Positions 1 through 9,109 of a stretch of DNA of 64,000 bases are shown in pieces. This DNA comes from Sphingobacterium gobiense (GTDB lineage Bacteria > Bacteroidota > Bacteroidia > Sphingobacteriales > Sphingobacteriaceae). The translations under genes and the position numbers were made by a program. Each line of letters begins with the position of its first letter. The first letter of the stretch is position 1. Location of the stretch: positions 62,001 to 126,000 of the forward strand of contig NZ_PVBS01000004.1 in assembly GCF_002980575.1 (NCBI RefSeq). Direction: 5' to 3'. The notes beneath the pieces were generated by a model that was not told the origin of the DNA, made no database searches, and worked only from the letters and a program-made list of their open reading frames with translations.

Positions 1-1
1 T

Positions 2-862
2 AATAAAAACTTTACCGTTTATATCGGCGATGATAATAGTCCTCATGATTTGGGACGGATTTGTAGAGAATATTGTGGGAAAATTAGGTTAGTTTATCGA
101 CGATTTGACGAAAATTTAGGAGGAACAAATCTAGTGAATCATTGGAATCGTTGTTTAGAAATGGTAGCGGATGAAGAATGGATTTGGCTATTTTCGGACG
201 ATGATATTCTTGATGAGAATTGTGTACAAAACTTTTACGATGAAATAGCTAAGAGCAAAGATATTTTTGATGTCTATCATTTTGATATAAATATCATTGG
301 AGAGAACAATCAAATTCTGTCTTCTCAGAATCAATTTCCAGAAGTGTTACATGTTAAAGACTTTATTTTAAAGAGAAGCGTAGGTTGTATCAAGTCGTAT
401 GTGGTAGAATATATTTTTAATAGGACGGTTTTAGAAAATCTTGGAGGTTTTGTGAATTTTCCTATCGCTTGGCATAGCGATGAGGCGACAGTGATTTTTG
501 GAGCATCCAAAACAGGGATTAAAACTATTAGAGGTGGACGTGTAAATTGGCGATCAAGTGAGTTCAATATAACTCCTAACTCAACGTCGTTGAAGGTTGT
601 TGAACAAAAGATCAAAGCTAGTAAAGAGTTTTCAATTTGGCTACAGAAATTTTTGGACACTAATGACATTCGGCTAAATAGAGGCATGTCGTATTATTTG
701 ATTAAAAGATTTTGTTATGAATTGCATCTGTATCGGAAATGCATCTCCATGAGAGATACATTTGCTTCACTTAAAGAGTATATCCATAACCTACGATTAG
801 ATTATTGGTATCCCTTTTCTCTTCTTATTCTTTTAAAATTTCACATCTTAAATAAACGTTAA
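2..862 (+). CDS. Glycosyltransferase family 2, 5' end outside the window
   Basis: The reading frame is open to the left edge of the window. The residues before the first possible in-window start (TTG at 50) read like the GT-A core, with YIGDDNS at about bases 20-40, so the true start lies upstream and the gene is partial. The motif FSDDDIL (bases 191-211) is the metal/nucleotide-sugar binding DxD-type site of family GT2. DENLGG before it is typical of inverting GT2 enzymes. It should transfer a sugar to a lipid-linked repeat unit on the cytoplasmic face of the membrane. It overlaps the next gene as TAATG, which argues for co-transcription and translational coupling in a polysaccharide operon. 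Donor and acceptor are unknown. Confidence 0.85.
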   Translation, partial: NKNFTVYIGDDNSPHDLGRICREYCGKIRLVYRRFDENLGGTNLVNHWNRCLEMVADEEWIWLFSDDDILDENCVQNFYDEIAKSKDIFDVYHFDINIIGENNQILSSQNQFPEVLHVKDFILKRSVGCIKSYVVEYIFNRTVLENLGGFVNFPIAWHSDEATVIFGASKTGIKTIRGGRVNWRSSEFNITPNSTSLKVVEQKIKASKEFSIWLQKFLDTNDIRLNRGMSYYLIKRFCYELHLYRKCISMRDTFASLKEYIHNLRLDYWYPFSLLILLKFHILNKR

Positions 863-1848
863 TGAAGGCATTTGTTTACCCGATGAAGAGTGTTGATACG
901 CTAAAGCTGGAAAATCCTTATTTAAGCCGTTTCACAGAGGCCGTGAACGCTGAATATCCGGTGCTTAATATGGGAGAAAGAACCCGGGGCTTCCTAAATG
1001 TTTTTAAATATTTTTTTAAATGTGATGTCTTCTTCCTGAATTGGGTTGAATCTCTTCGTGGATTTAATCTGCCGTTTATTTATCTGTTGTTAACCTTGGC
1101 AAAGACTTTTAATAAAAAAGTGATATGGATCCATCACAACTTACAGCCTCATAATGGACTGACTCCTGCTTCCAAGATTATCTTGCAGGCTTTGATGTCC
1201 TATTCCTATAGGATAATCATACATACTAAGCAGAGTTTCAAATACCTTCCTAATGAGTTTCACAAAAAATGTATATATATTTTACACCCATATTTTGAAA
1301 ATCTAAATTATAAAAAAACAGACGCGGTATATGATATTTTAATATGGGGCAGTATGCGAAAAAGTAAAGGTGTTTTGGAATTTCTAAATTATTTTTCTGA
1401 AAGTTCTTCACCATTTAAGATTTTGATTATTGGCAAATTTTCTAATGGGGATTATTACCAGAGAGTAAAGGATTCTGTTAAGGGGAACCCAAATGTAACC
1501 ATAGAAGATAGATATTTATCCGATGAGGAGTTTTTAGATATCCACTGTCTAGCAAAAAAAGTACTGTTTATATACAACGGTCCGAGTGTTCTAAATTCTG
1601 GCGCATTGATTAGATCGCTGTCTACCGGAAGGGACATTATTGGGCCTAACAGAGGAGCTTTTATCGATTATAAAGAGCTGGGGTTGGTCGAGACATTCGA
1701 AACCTTCGAAGATATTTTAAACCTCGTGAGCAAATCATCTCAAGAAAATGAATCTAAATTGTCTAAGTTGAAAACTTCAATTGAAATGAATAGCTGGGAA
1801 CAATTTGGAAAGAAAATCAGAAAAGCGCTTCAAACAACCGAGCAATGA
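862..1848 (+). CDS. Putative GT-B glycosyltransferase
   Basis: A 328-residue soluble protein whose ATG overlaps the stop of the upstream GT2 gene. The first half contains VFFLNWVE and then WIHHNLQPH (about residues 90-98), the pattern of an N-terminal Rossmann domain in GT-B enzymes acting on membrane acceptors. The second half starts with IWGSMRKSKGVLEFL (about residues 161-175), the usual opening of a GT4-like donor domain. The classic E-x7-E motif is not obvious, so the family assignment is weaker than for its neighbours. Position and overlaps on both sides (ATGA with the next gene) place it in the same polysaccharide operon. The sugar specificity cannot be read from the sequence. Confidence 0.65.
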   Translation: MKAFVYPMKSVDTLKLENPYLSRFTEAVNAEYPVLNMGERTRGFLNVFKYFFKCDVFFLNWVESLRGFNLPFIYLLLTLAKTFNKKVIWIHHNLQPHNGLTPASKIILQALMSYSYRIIIHTKQSFKYLPNEFHKKCIYILHPYFENLNYKKTDAVYDILIWGSMRKSKGVLEFLNYFSESSSPFKILIIGKFSNGDYYQRVKDSVKGNPNVTIEDRYLSDEEFLDIHCLAKKVLFIYNGPSVLNSGALIRSLSTGRDIIGPNRGAFIDYKELGLVETFETFEDILNLVSKSSQENESKLSKLKTSIEMNSWEQFGKKIRKALQTTEQ

Positions 1849-2948
1849 AAAATATAATATTCTATCAAGGAAAAACGCAATACTCGAATACTGGGGACGC
1901 TCTCATAAACAAAAGTCTAATAGAACATCTTAGACCGTATGCCCAAATCGTTTTAAATAATAAAGGAATGCCGGAGGGTTATTTAAGGGAACTGGGGGCA
2001 AATAGACATGAATTGTCGGAAAGAGGAGGCGGAAAATTTATTCTTTATATGGTGAAGGTTGCGTTTTTCAACTTGTTTAGCCGAAAGCACAAGTTGTTTT
2101 TCCTAGCTACTCCCCCTGGCCATCAATTTGGTAATGGACCGATAAATTTTATCAAACAGTTTTTACTTACGATCCTTTATTTTCTGCTTTATTTACTTAG
2201 GATAAAGATAATCAAAATCGGCTTTTCTATCGGGCCAATCGACAAGGGGGGCGGAATGTTGGAAAGGTGGAAAAGTTACTTTATCCCCTTCTATTATGTA
2301 CGCGATCCATTATCGTTAGATCTCGTACATCGCATCGGAATTAAAAAAGCAAAATTTTTCCCAGATCTTGCATGGACATATTCCACAGATTTTTGCAGTA
2401 ATCAAACTGATACGGTTTTCTTTTCTTTTCGAAGTCAAGTGGTTACTGGGGCAGAATGCAACGGATATACCGACGACTTAATAAGTAAGATTGAGCATTT
2501 GGCTACAGGAGTATTTGCCACTTTTAAGATTGTAATTGGTTATCAAGTAAAAGAAGATCGAACATTTTGCAAGCTTCTTTACCAAACTATTCGAAAAAAG
2601 CGGGAAGTAGAGTTCTACGATAAACAGATACTGCTTTCTACCGCAGAAGTATTTTCATCGTACAAATTTGTTTTAACTAATCGCCTTCACGTAGCCTTGT
2701 TGGGATATCAATATGGAGCATTGCCTATCATCTTGTCTGATATAAAAAAACATATGAAAATCAAAGGAATATTTGAATATGCCGCGGCCTCTCCTTTATT
2801 GTTGGACGTAAACCAAGAGAAGCTGGCACTTGCCGCCACTACAAGACATTTAGTAGATGATAGTGGCATTATGATGAATGTCCTTGGAGTGAAAGAAAAA
2901 GAATATGAGATGCTGACGAACAGTATAGTAGCAGAAATTTTTGAGTAA
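1845..2948 (+). CDS. Polysaccharide pyruvyltransferase family protein
   Basis: A 367-residue protein that matches the polysaccharide pyruvyltransferase fold (PF04230 type). It has an N-terminal NTGDALI motif (about residues 16-22), then GFSIGPI, YYVRDPLSLDLV and PDLAW in the centre, and TNRLHVALLG near the C-terminus. Members of this family transfer pyruvate from phosphoenolpyruvate to a sugar as a ketal, or act as GT-B-like glycan transferases. Either would decorate the repeat unit. The ATG lies inside the stop region of the preceding gene (ATGA overlap). The next gene follows with a short gap if its ATG at 2959 is used. The family call is good. The actual reaction is inferred. Confidence 0.8.
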   Translation: MKNIIFYQGKTQYSNTGDALINKSLIEHLRPYAQIVLNNKGMPEGYLRELGANRHELSERGGGKFILYMVKVAFFNLFSRKHKLFFLATPPGHQFGNGPINFIKQFLLTILYFLLYLLRIKIIKIGFSIGPIDKGGGMLERWKSYFIPFYYVRDPLSLDLVHRIGIKKAKFFPDLAWTYSTDFCSNQTDTVFFSFRSQVVTGAECNGYTDDLISKIEHLATGVFATFKIVIGYQVKEDRTFCKLLYQTIRKKREVEFYDKQILLSTAEVFSSYKFVLTNRLHVALLGYQYGALPIILSDIKKHMKIKGIFEYAAASPLLLDVNQEKLALAATTRHLVDDSGIMMNVLGVKEKEYEMLTNSIVAEIFE

Positions 2949-2958
2949 GAACAATGAC

Positions 2959-4164
2959 ATGAAAAACAAGATCCTTTTATTAACTACAATCTACCCTTCG
3001 CCCGATATGGATCTAATGAATAGCACCAACGTGTGTCATTATTTTGCTAAAGAGTGGGTTAAAGCAGGCTATGAGGTTCAGGTGGTTTTCAATTATCCTG
3101 TATATGCACCAATTGTGCACAAGTTTGCAGAGCTATTAGGCAAACGAGCGGCCTCTGTCGGGCAGAGTTATTTTATTACAAGACAGATCAAAGAATGTAA
3201 AGAATATGAAATGGATGGTGTCTCAATATGGAGAGCACCTTTGTATAAAATGGTGCCAAAAGTTGCGGTAAGGCGATCTACCATAGAACATCAAGTAAAC
3301 CTTATTACATCTCATCTTACAGAAAAATCATTTAAACCTGATTTTATTGTAGCCCATTTTTGTTACCCGCATCTTGAAATGATAGCAAAGCTGAAAAAGT
3401 TATATCAAGCAAAAACGGCTATCGTAAACCATATTCAATCGTTACCGCTACGAAAATATATTGGTCCTCAATATTCCGAATATTTTAAAGAAATAGACAT
3501 CTGGGGGTATCGATCGAAAAATATAAAAAGTGATTTTGAAAAGCAGTTTGGTGTTCAAGCGCACTCATTTATGTGTCATTCTGGTGTACCTAAAGAATAT
3601 ATTGTTAATGAGCCGAGAACATTTTCAAACTCGATTACCAAGTTTATTTATGTGGGGTCTTTGATCAGACGTAAGTATCCCCTTGCTGTTCTACAAGGAA
3701 TTACTGGTGCTAATCATACTTTAAAATATAGCTTGTCTTATGTCGGAGAAGGCATTGAGCGTAAGAAAATAGAAAAATTTTTAATGACTGCTGATAATCA
3801 AATAGCGGTTAGGCTGTGGGGAAACCTTTCCAGAACCGCGGTTTTACAAAAATTGGATGAGGCGGAGTGTTTCATCATGATAAGTAAAGGGGAGACTTTC
3901 GGCTTAGTTTATCTTGAAGCAATGGCAAGAGGTTTAATAACTATTGCATCAAAGGGCGAAGGTATGGACGATATTATCGAAGACGGGGAAAACGGCTTCT
4001 TTTGTGAATCCGGCAATCCCACATTTTTAGCATCGGTTATCGATCGTATTAACCATTTATCGATTGAAGAAAAGCAACGGATTTCGGCAAATGCTATTGA
4101 GACTGCGCGCATGTTCTCGGATGAAGCAGTAGCGGTCAATTATTTACGAGCAATAACAGACTAA
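2959..4164 (+). CDS. Glycosyltransferase family 4
   Basis: The start is taken at ATG 2959 (MKNKILLL). The TTG at 2941 would add six residues and overlap the previous stop, and it has no advantage. The N-terminal domain begins LLTTIYPSPDMD, typical of GT4 acceptor domains. The C-terminal donor domain opens with FIYVGSLIRRKYP and carries the retaining-enzyme signature GETFGLVYLEAMARG (about bases 3890-3934), which contains the E-x7-E arrangement, followed by GENGFFC. The enzyme should act at the cytoplasmic membrane, adding one sugar to the lipid-linked repeat unit. The next gene starts one base after the stop. Donor and linkage are unknown. Confidence 0.85.
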   Translation: MKNKILLLTTIYPSPDMDLMNSTNVCHYFAKEWVKAGYEVQVVFNYPVYAPIVHKFAELLGKRAASVGQSYFITRQIKECKEYEMDGVSIWRAPLYKMVPKVAVRRSTIEHQVNLITSHLTEKSFKPDFIVAHFCYPHLEMIAKLKKLYQAKTAIVNHIQSLPLRKYIGPQYSEYFKEIDIWGYRSKNIKSDFEKQFGVQAHSFMCHSGVPKEYIVNEPRTFSNSITKFIYVGSLIRRKYPLAVLQGITGANHTLKYSLSYVGEGIERKKIEKFLMTADNQIAVRLWGNLSRTAVLQKLDEAECFIMISKGETFGLVYLEAMARGLITIASKGEGMDDIIEDGENGFFCESGNPTFLASVIDRINHLSIEEKQRISANAIETARMFSDEAVAVNYLRAITD

Positions 4165-4165
4165 T

Positions 4166-4978
4166 ATGAAAATATCCATTATCATAGTAGGAATGAATCA
4201 TCTCCAATATTTGAAAGACCTGTTTCCTTCTATCTTTTCTCTTGGCGCGATCGACGCGACGTTTGAGGTAATCTATGTAGATAATTGTTCTTCCGACGGC
4301 TCTGTGTCCTATCTTGAAGAATATTTTCCTCAAGTCCGTATTCTTAAAAATGAAAGCCCCAAAGGGTTTGGAGAAAACAATAACATTGGCGCAAAAGCTG
4401 CTAAGGGGAAATATTTAGCAATTATTAATCCTGATATCATTTTATTTAAAAATAGCTTAGACGCATTATTAGAATTTGCCCAACGAAATCCAGGTGTGGG
4501 GATAATGGCTCCTAAATTATTAAATAAGGATGAGACTTATCAATATTCAGTAAGAAGGTTCATTACTCCGAATCTTTTTTTGTCTCGCGCATTAGCGAAA
4601 GGAGACGACGCCAGGAAAATAAAAGGCAACGCCTATTATCTCTGTAAGGATATGGACACGGAAAAAAACCAGTATATAAACTGGTCTGTAGGAGCCGCGT
4701 ATTTTATCGCTAAAGAGCATTATGATATGCTAGGCGGATTCGATGAGGACTATTTTCTGTATATGGAAGATGAGGACCTGTGTTTAAGAAGCTGGAAAAT
4801 GAATCGCCCTGTAGTCTATATGCCCAAAGCCGTTATGATACATAACCATATGCGATCAAGCCGGAAGATTAATAAAAATATGAAATATCACTTCATAAGT
4901 TTATTTAAGTTCTGGAAAAAGCACGGAATCGGGATAAAAGATTACGCAGCAGAAGAAAATATTAAAAGATATGATTAA
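4166..4978 (+). CDS. Glycosyltransferase family 2, WbbL/rhamnosyltransferase-like
   Basis: A 270-residue GT2 protein. The N-terminus ISIIIVGMNH leads to VDNCSSDGS, then GFGENNNIGAKAAKG and NPDI (about residues 87-90, the DxD-like position). The C-terminal half has WSVGAAYFIAKE and GGFDEDYFLYMEDEDLCLR, the acceptor-site signature shared by WbbL-like rhamnosyltransferases. A complete dTDP-L-rhamnose pathway lies 1.6 kb downstream (6580-9970), so transfer of L-rhamnose is a reasonable inference but not proven. It is the last transferase before the Wzi gene. The full-length family usually spans 260-310 residues, so this one is complete. Confidence 0.83.
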   Translation: MKISIIIVGMNHLQYLKDLFPSIFSLGAIDATFEVIYVDNCSSDGSVSYLEEYFPQVRILKNESPKGFGENNNIGAKAAKGKYLAIINPDIILFKNSLDALLEFAQRNPGVGIMAPKLLNKDETYQYSVRRFITPNLFLSRALAKGDDARKIKGNAYYLCKDMDTEKNQYINWSVGAAYFIAKEHYDMLGGFDEDYFLYMEDEDLCLRSWKMNRPVVYMPKAVMIHNHMRSSRKINKNMKYHFISLFKFWKKHGIGIKDYAAEENIKRYD

Positions 4979-5012
4979 TCATATAATTTTCAACGACTTA
5001 AAGGCTTAATAG

Positions 5013-6524
5013 ATGATTTCAAGAAGTGGAGTTATTGTAGTATCGCTACTGTATTTAATAACTTTATCACCTTGCAATTTGTTAGCGCAAACTTGGAAGG
5101 GCGGAGTTCAATTACAAACGGGAGTTACGTCTAACAAGACTGTACCGTTCTGGCTTCGAACGAATCAGTATGGATCGGTGCCTGTTGATGGTTTTTCCGG
5201 TAGTGTTAATGCACAAGTGCAAAGAACATATCGCTATATAGATACGGTGTTGTGGAAACCGGATTTTTCGACTTCTTTTCAAAGTCGGGTTAATATAGGC
5301 GAACAGACACAAATACAGTTCATCGAAGCAAAACTTTCGTTAAAGTATGGGTTTTTAGAGTTTGTCGCTGGCAGAGAGAAAGAACATTCTGGCCTCGTGG
5401 ATTCAACATTGTCTACGGGGTCTTTTTCTTTATCGGGGAATGCGTTGGGTATACCTAAAGTAGAAGCTAGAATTCCGGCATATCAAACGGTGCCATACAC
5501 CAAGCAGCTATTTGCAGTTAAGGGAAACTTTGCCCTTGGAGCCATGGGAAAAGTTCCCATTCACTATGGACAGAATCAAGGAGATAATGTGAACGCTTAT
5601 TACCATCACTTGTCATTTTACGGTAGGCTAGGTAAGCCGCGTTGGAGGTTGAAGTTAGAGGGTGCGATCAACCACGATGTAATCTGGGGTTCAGATAAGC
5701 ATATTTTTGGCGAGCAGTATGATCTGAATGCCATGGAGGCAATATGGTATGTTGTTACAGGCAAAGGATATCGAGGTGCTGATAATTTTGACGGTCGGCT
5801 CGACATATCAAAGATTGGAAATCATTTGGGGACGCTAGACTTGGGGCTAACGTATGATTTTAACGCCCTGGAATTAAAACTCTATCATCAATTCTTTTAT
5901 GACAAGGGCGCATTAAGATATTTAGCAAATGTACGAGATGGCTTAAATGGTCTAAGTTTACGAAATAAGCGGCAAGCCAATTCTGCCTTTCGCTGGGAAA
6001 AAATACTTTTAGAGTTCTTTAATAGTAAGGATCAAGGAGGACAATTCGGAGCTCCTTGGACACCTTCCGGTCCCGAATATTACTATAATCACGGTGTATA
6101 TAGTGAAGGTTATTCATATAAAGGTAGAAGTATCGGCACGCCTTTAATCGTTCCGGCAAAAGATGTCAGAGAAGGAATGGCACACAACCCGAAAGACTTT
6201 TTCGTCAGTACACGTGTTTCAGCTTTTCACTTGGGTATTGAGAGTATAGTGGCTAATTGGCGTACTCAAGCAAAATTGACTTATGCGCGGCACTATGGTG
6301 ATTACCATACTAGCGGTCCACAGGAACAATGGTTTAATGGGCAGCGAATACCTCAAGATTTTTCCTATGGCTTATTCGAACCTGTAAATCAGCTTTCCTA
6401 CTACTTAAACGGAACGACTACAATTGGGAATAGAATTGATCTTTCTTTTGCCGTAGCCGGCGATAGCGGACGTCTATTTCAGAACAGTATAGGGGGGTAT
6501 ATAGGTGTCGGAAAGAGATTTTAA
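5013..6524 (+). CDS. wzi: Capsule assembly Wzi family outer-membrane protein
   Basis: A 503-residue protein with an N-terminal signal peptide (hydrophobic stretch of about residues 8-22, probable cleavage after LLAQ). It continues with WKGGVQLQTGVTSNKTVPFW, typical of the Bacteroidota Wzi family (PF14052 type). The body has alternating beta-strand character, aromatic girdle residues and several GxxxLxF-type strands, and it ends in a strand finishing with KRF, as expected of an outer-membrane beta-barrel. Wzi proteins bind capsule or exopolysaccharide at the cell surface and help its assembly. Its position between transferases and precursor genes supports a role in surface retention of the polymer made by this operon. 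Confidence 0.85.
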   Translation: MISRSGVIVVSLLYLITLSPCNLLAQTWKGGVQLQTGVTSNKTVPFWLRTNQYGSVPVDGFSGSVNAQVQRTYRYIDTVLWKPDFSTSFQSRVNIGEQTQIQFIEAKLSLKYGFLEFVAGREKEHSGLVDSTLSTGSFSLSGNALGIPKVEARIPAYQTVPYTKQLFAVKGNFALGAMGKVPIHYGQNQGDNVNAYYHHLSFYGRLGKPRWRLKLEGAINHDVIWGSDKHIFGEQYDLNAMEAIWYVVTGKGYRGADNFDGRLDISKIGNHLGTLDLGLTYDFNALELKLYHQFFYDKGALRYLANVRDGLNGLSLRNKRQANSAFRWEKILLEFFNSKDQGGQFGAPWTPSGPEYYYNHGVYSEGYSYKGRSIGTPLIVPAKDVREGMAHNPKDFFVSTRVSAFHLGIESIVANWRTQAKLTYARHYGDYHTSGPQEQWFNGQRIPQDFSYGLFEPVNQLSYYLNGTTTIGNRIDLSFAVAGDSGRLFQNSIGGYIGVGKRF

Positions 6525-6579
6525 CCCTTAAGATCGACCAAGTTGAAACGAACAGCAAAAAGCATAAAACTAGTCAGAT

Positions 6580-7629
6580 ATGAATAAAACTATTTTAATC
6601 ACCGGCGGTGCCGGTTTCATCGGATCCCACGTTGTCCGTCAGTTTGTTACGAAATATGCAGCATATCAAATCATCAATCTCGATGCGCTTACCTATGCAG
6701 GTAATCTGGAGAACTTGAGCGATATCGAAGATTTGCCCAACTACACGTTTGTAAAGGCAGACATCACCGACGAAGCACATATATTGAACATTTTCCGAGA
6801 ATACCAACCTGACGGAGTGATTCATCTTGCAGCCGAATCACACGTAGATCGGTCGATTACCAACCCGACCGCTTTCGTAATGACAAACGTAATCGGTACC
6901 GTAAATTTGCTGAACGCTGCACGCGAAATCTGGAAAGACAATTTTGAGGGTAAACGCTTCCATCATGTATCCACGGACGAGGTATTCGGAGCTCTCGGCG
7001 ACACAGGCCAATTTACTGAGGAAACGAAATACGATCCTCATTCCCCGTACTCAGCGTCGAAAGCATCTTCCGATCATTTTGTACGGGCGTACCATGACAC
7101 CTATGGCTTGCCGATCGTGCTGACAAACTGTTCGAACAATTACGGACCAAACCACTTTCCCGAAAAGCTTATACCTCTCTGTATACATAATATCTTAAAC
7201 AATAAGCCGCTGCCGATTTACGGTGATGGGAAATACACGCGCGACTGGTTATTCGTAATCGATCATGCAAAAGCCATCGATTTGGTCTTCCATAATGGGC
7301 GGAACGGTGATTCCTACAACGTCGGAGGTTTCAACGAATGGCAGAATATCGATCTGGTTAACGAACTGTGCAAGCAGATGGACAAAAAATTAGGACGCCC
7401 GGTAGGCACTTCCAAGCAACTAATCACTTACGTGAAAGACCGTCCGGGACATGATCTGCGCTACGCGATCGATGCCACCAAGATAAATGCAGAACTGGGA
7501 TATCGCCCCTCGGTAACGTTTGAGCAAGGGCTTTCTAAGACGATAGACTGGTTCCTGGCTAACCAAGAGTGGTTGGACCGCGTAACGTCGGGCGACTATC
7601 AGCAATACTACGAAAAACAATACAAATAG
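6580..7629 (+). CDS. rfbB: dTDP-glucose 4,6-dehydratase
   Basis: The second enzyme of dTDP-L-rhamnose synthesis, converting dTDP-glucose to dTDP-4-keto-6-deoxyglucose in the cytoplasm. The extended SDR fold is clear. There is a glycine-rich NAD site TGGAGFIGSHVV (residues 6-17), the STDEVFG segment that holds the catalytic Thr-Asp-Glu of RmlB, the YSASK catalytic pair (Tyr157/Lys161), and NNYGPNHFPEKLIP for substrate binding. The length of 349 residues is normal. The neighbours rfbC, rfbD and rfbA complete the pathway in the same direction with gaps of 6-21 bases. Base composition is visibly more GC-rich than in the preceding glycosyltransferases, as expected of a conserved precursor cassette. 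Confidence 0.97.
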   Translation: MNKTILITGGAGFIGSHVVRQFVTKYAAYQIINLDALTYAGNLENLSDIEDLPNYTFVKADITDEAHILNIFREYQPDGVIHLAAESHVDRSITNPTAFVMTNVIGTVNLLNAAREIWKDNFEGKRFHHVSTDEVFGALGDTGQFTEETKYDPHSPYSASKASSDHFVRAYHDTYGLPIVLTNCSNNYGPNHFPEKLIPLCIHNILNNKPLPIYGDGKYTRDWLFVIDHAKAIDLVFHNGRNGDSYNVGGFNEWQNIDLVNELCKQMDKKLGRPVGTSKQLITYVKDRPGHDLRYAIDATKINAELGYRPSVTFEQGLSKTIDWFLANQEWLDRVTSGDYQQYYEKQYK

Positions 7630-7642
7630 AAACGTTAACAAA

Positions 7643-8203
7643 ATGAAAGTAACAGAAACAAAACTTAAAGGCTGTTTTATTTTGAGTCCCAATAAGTATG
7701 GCGATAGTCGCGGCTATTTCTTTGAGAGTTTCAACCAACGTACGTTCAACGAACTGACAGATACAGACACACACTTCGTCCAAGACAACCAATCTTTCTC
7801 GACAAGAGGTGTTCTGCGCGGTCTGCATGCCCAGGCCGGAGAACATGCACAAGCCAAGCTCGTCCGCGTGCTGCATGGTACGGTTCTCGATGTAGCCCTT
7901 GATGCACGCCCCGAATCAGAAACCTTTGGCCAGCATGTGGCCGTTGAACTTTCCGGAGAAAACAACCAGCAGCTATTCGTGCCGCGTGGTTTTTTGCACG
8001 GCTTTGTGGTGTTGAGCGAAACGGCTACCTTTTTCTATAAGTGTGATAATTTCTACAACAAAGCGTCTGAGTGCGGTGTCAGGTTTGACGATCCAGCCTT
8101 AGGCATAGACTGGGGTACTCCGAAAGAGAAACTGCTTATTTCTGATAAAGATGCGGTACTACCGAGCTTTAATGAAGTGTTTAACACAAAAGTAGAAGGA
8201 TAA
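7643..8203 (+). CDS. rfbC: dTDP-4-dehydrorhamnose 3,5-epimerase
   Basis: A 186-residue RmlC-type cupin. Visible family motifs are DSRGYFFESFN, QDNQSFSTRGVLRGLHAQ (with the catalytic His of RGLH), KLVRVLHGTVLDVALD and LFVPRGFLHGFVVLSE. The enzyme inverts C3 and C5 of dTDP-4-keto-6-deoxyglucose to give the L-rhamno intermediate used by the next gene product. It sits 13 bases after rfbB and 6 bases before rfbD, in an obvious operon. Length and motifs are complete. Confidence 0.97.
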   Translation: MKVTETKLKGCFILSPNKYGDSRGYFFESFNQRTFNELTDTDTHFVQDNQSFSTRGVLRGLHAQAGEHAQAKLVRVLHGTVLDVALDARPESETFGQHVAVELSGENNQQLFVPRGFLHGFVVLSETATFFYKCDNFYNKASECGVRFDDPALGIDWGTPKEKLLISDKDAVLPSFNEVFNTKVEG

Positions 8204-8209
8204 GTAAAG

Positions 8210-9088
8210 ATGAAAATTTTAGTTACAGGAGCGCGTGGACAGCTGGGATCGGAAATCCGTGAACTCAGTAAGGGAGATAATATACATGAGTACATCTTTG
8301 TCGACCGCGATGAATTGCCGTTGAATGATTTGACGACTATTGTAAACGTATTGGATGCCGTCTGCCCAGACGTTATAATGAGTGGGGGCGCCTATACGGC
8401 GGTTGATAAGGCAGAGTCGGAACCAGAGTTAGTGGACACCATCAATCACCAAGCTGTTGCAGTGATTGCCGAATGGTCAAATCATCATCGGAAAAGGCTG
8501 ATACATATCTCTACGGATTATGTGTTCCAAGGAACGAGCGATACGCCTTTAAAAGAAGATGAGCCCACTGATCCAATTAACGTTTATGGGCTGACCAAAC
8601 AACGAGGTGAGCAGGCTATTCTACAATCCGGTGCGGATGCCGTGATTATCCGTACAGCTTGGGTATATTCCAGCCACGGGGCGAACTTCGTGAAAACGAT
8701 GATCCGCCTGATGAAGGAACAGGAGGAGATTTCTGTGATTGCCGATCAAATCGGCTCGCCGACTTATGCCGGGGATCTGGCGAAGGCGGTGATGGACATC
8801 ATACAGAGCGACAACTGGACAAAAGGAATTTATCATTTCTCGAACGAAGGACGCATCTCTTGGTACGATTTCGCGGTCGCTATCCGGGATCTTCAAGGGC
8901 TGCAATGTAAGGTCAATGCGATTCCCACTACACAGTATCCTACTCCAGCCAAACGTCCACAATATTCACTGCTGGACAAAAGCAAAATAAAGGCCGTGTA
9001 TTCGGTAGCTGTTCCCAAATGGTTAGACAGTTTAAAAGTAGCGTTAGCACGCATTAATTCAGACGAACTAGCCTCAACAAATAAATAA
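8210..9088 (+). CDS. rfbD: dTDP-4-dehydrorhamnose reductase
   Basis: A 292-residue RmlD-family SDR that reduces dTDP-4-keto-L-rhamnose to dTDP-L-rhamnose with NAD(P)H. Motifs are VTGARGQLGSEI (cofactor site, residues 4-15), AYTAVDKAE, HISTDYVFQG, and YGLTKQRGE with the Tyr/Lys pair, then RTAWVYS and a C-terminal RPQYSLLDKSK. All are diagnostic for RmlD. The order rfbB-C-D-A is compact. A second, more divergent RmlD-like protein occurs at 45108-45974 and probably belongs to a different sugar pathway. Confidence 0.96.
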   Translation: MKILVTGARGQLGSEIRELSKGDNIHEYIFVDRDELPLNDLTTIVNVLDAVCPDVIMSGGAYTAVDKAESEPELVDTINHQAVAVIAEWSNHHRKRLIHISTDYVFQGTSDTPLKEDEPTDPINVYGLTKQRGEQAILQSGADAVIIRTAWVYSSHGANFVKTMIRLMKEQEEISVIADQIGSPTYAGDLAKAVMDIIQSDNWTKGIYHFSNEGRISWYDFAVAIRDLQGLQCKVNAIPTTQYPTPAKRPQYSLLDKSKIKAVYSVAVPKWLDSLKVALARINSDELASTNK

Positions 9089-9109
9089 GTATCCAATATT
9101 TTCATAATT

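Noticed and set aside
50..52. TTG as the start of the first glycosyltransferase
   Set aside because: The open frame upstream encodes the expected GT-A residues, so the start lies outside the window.
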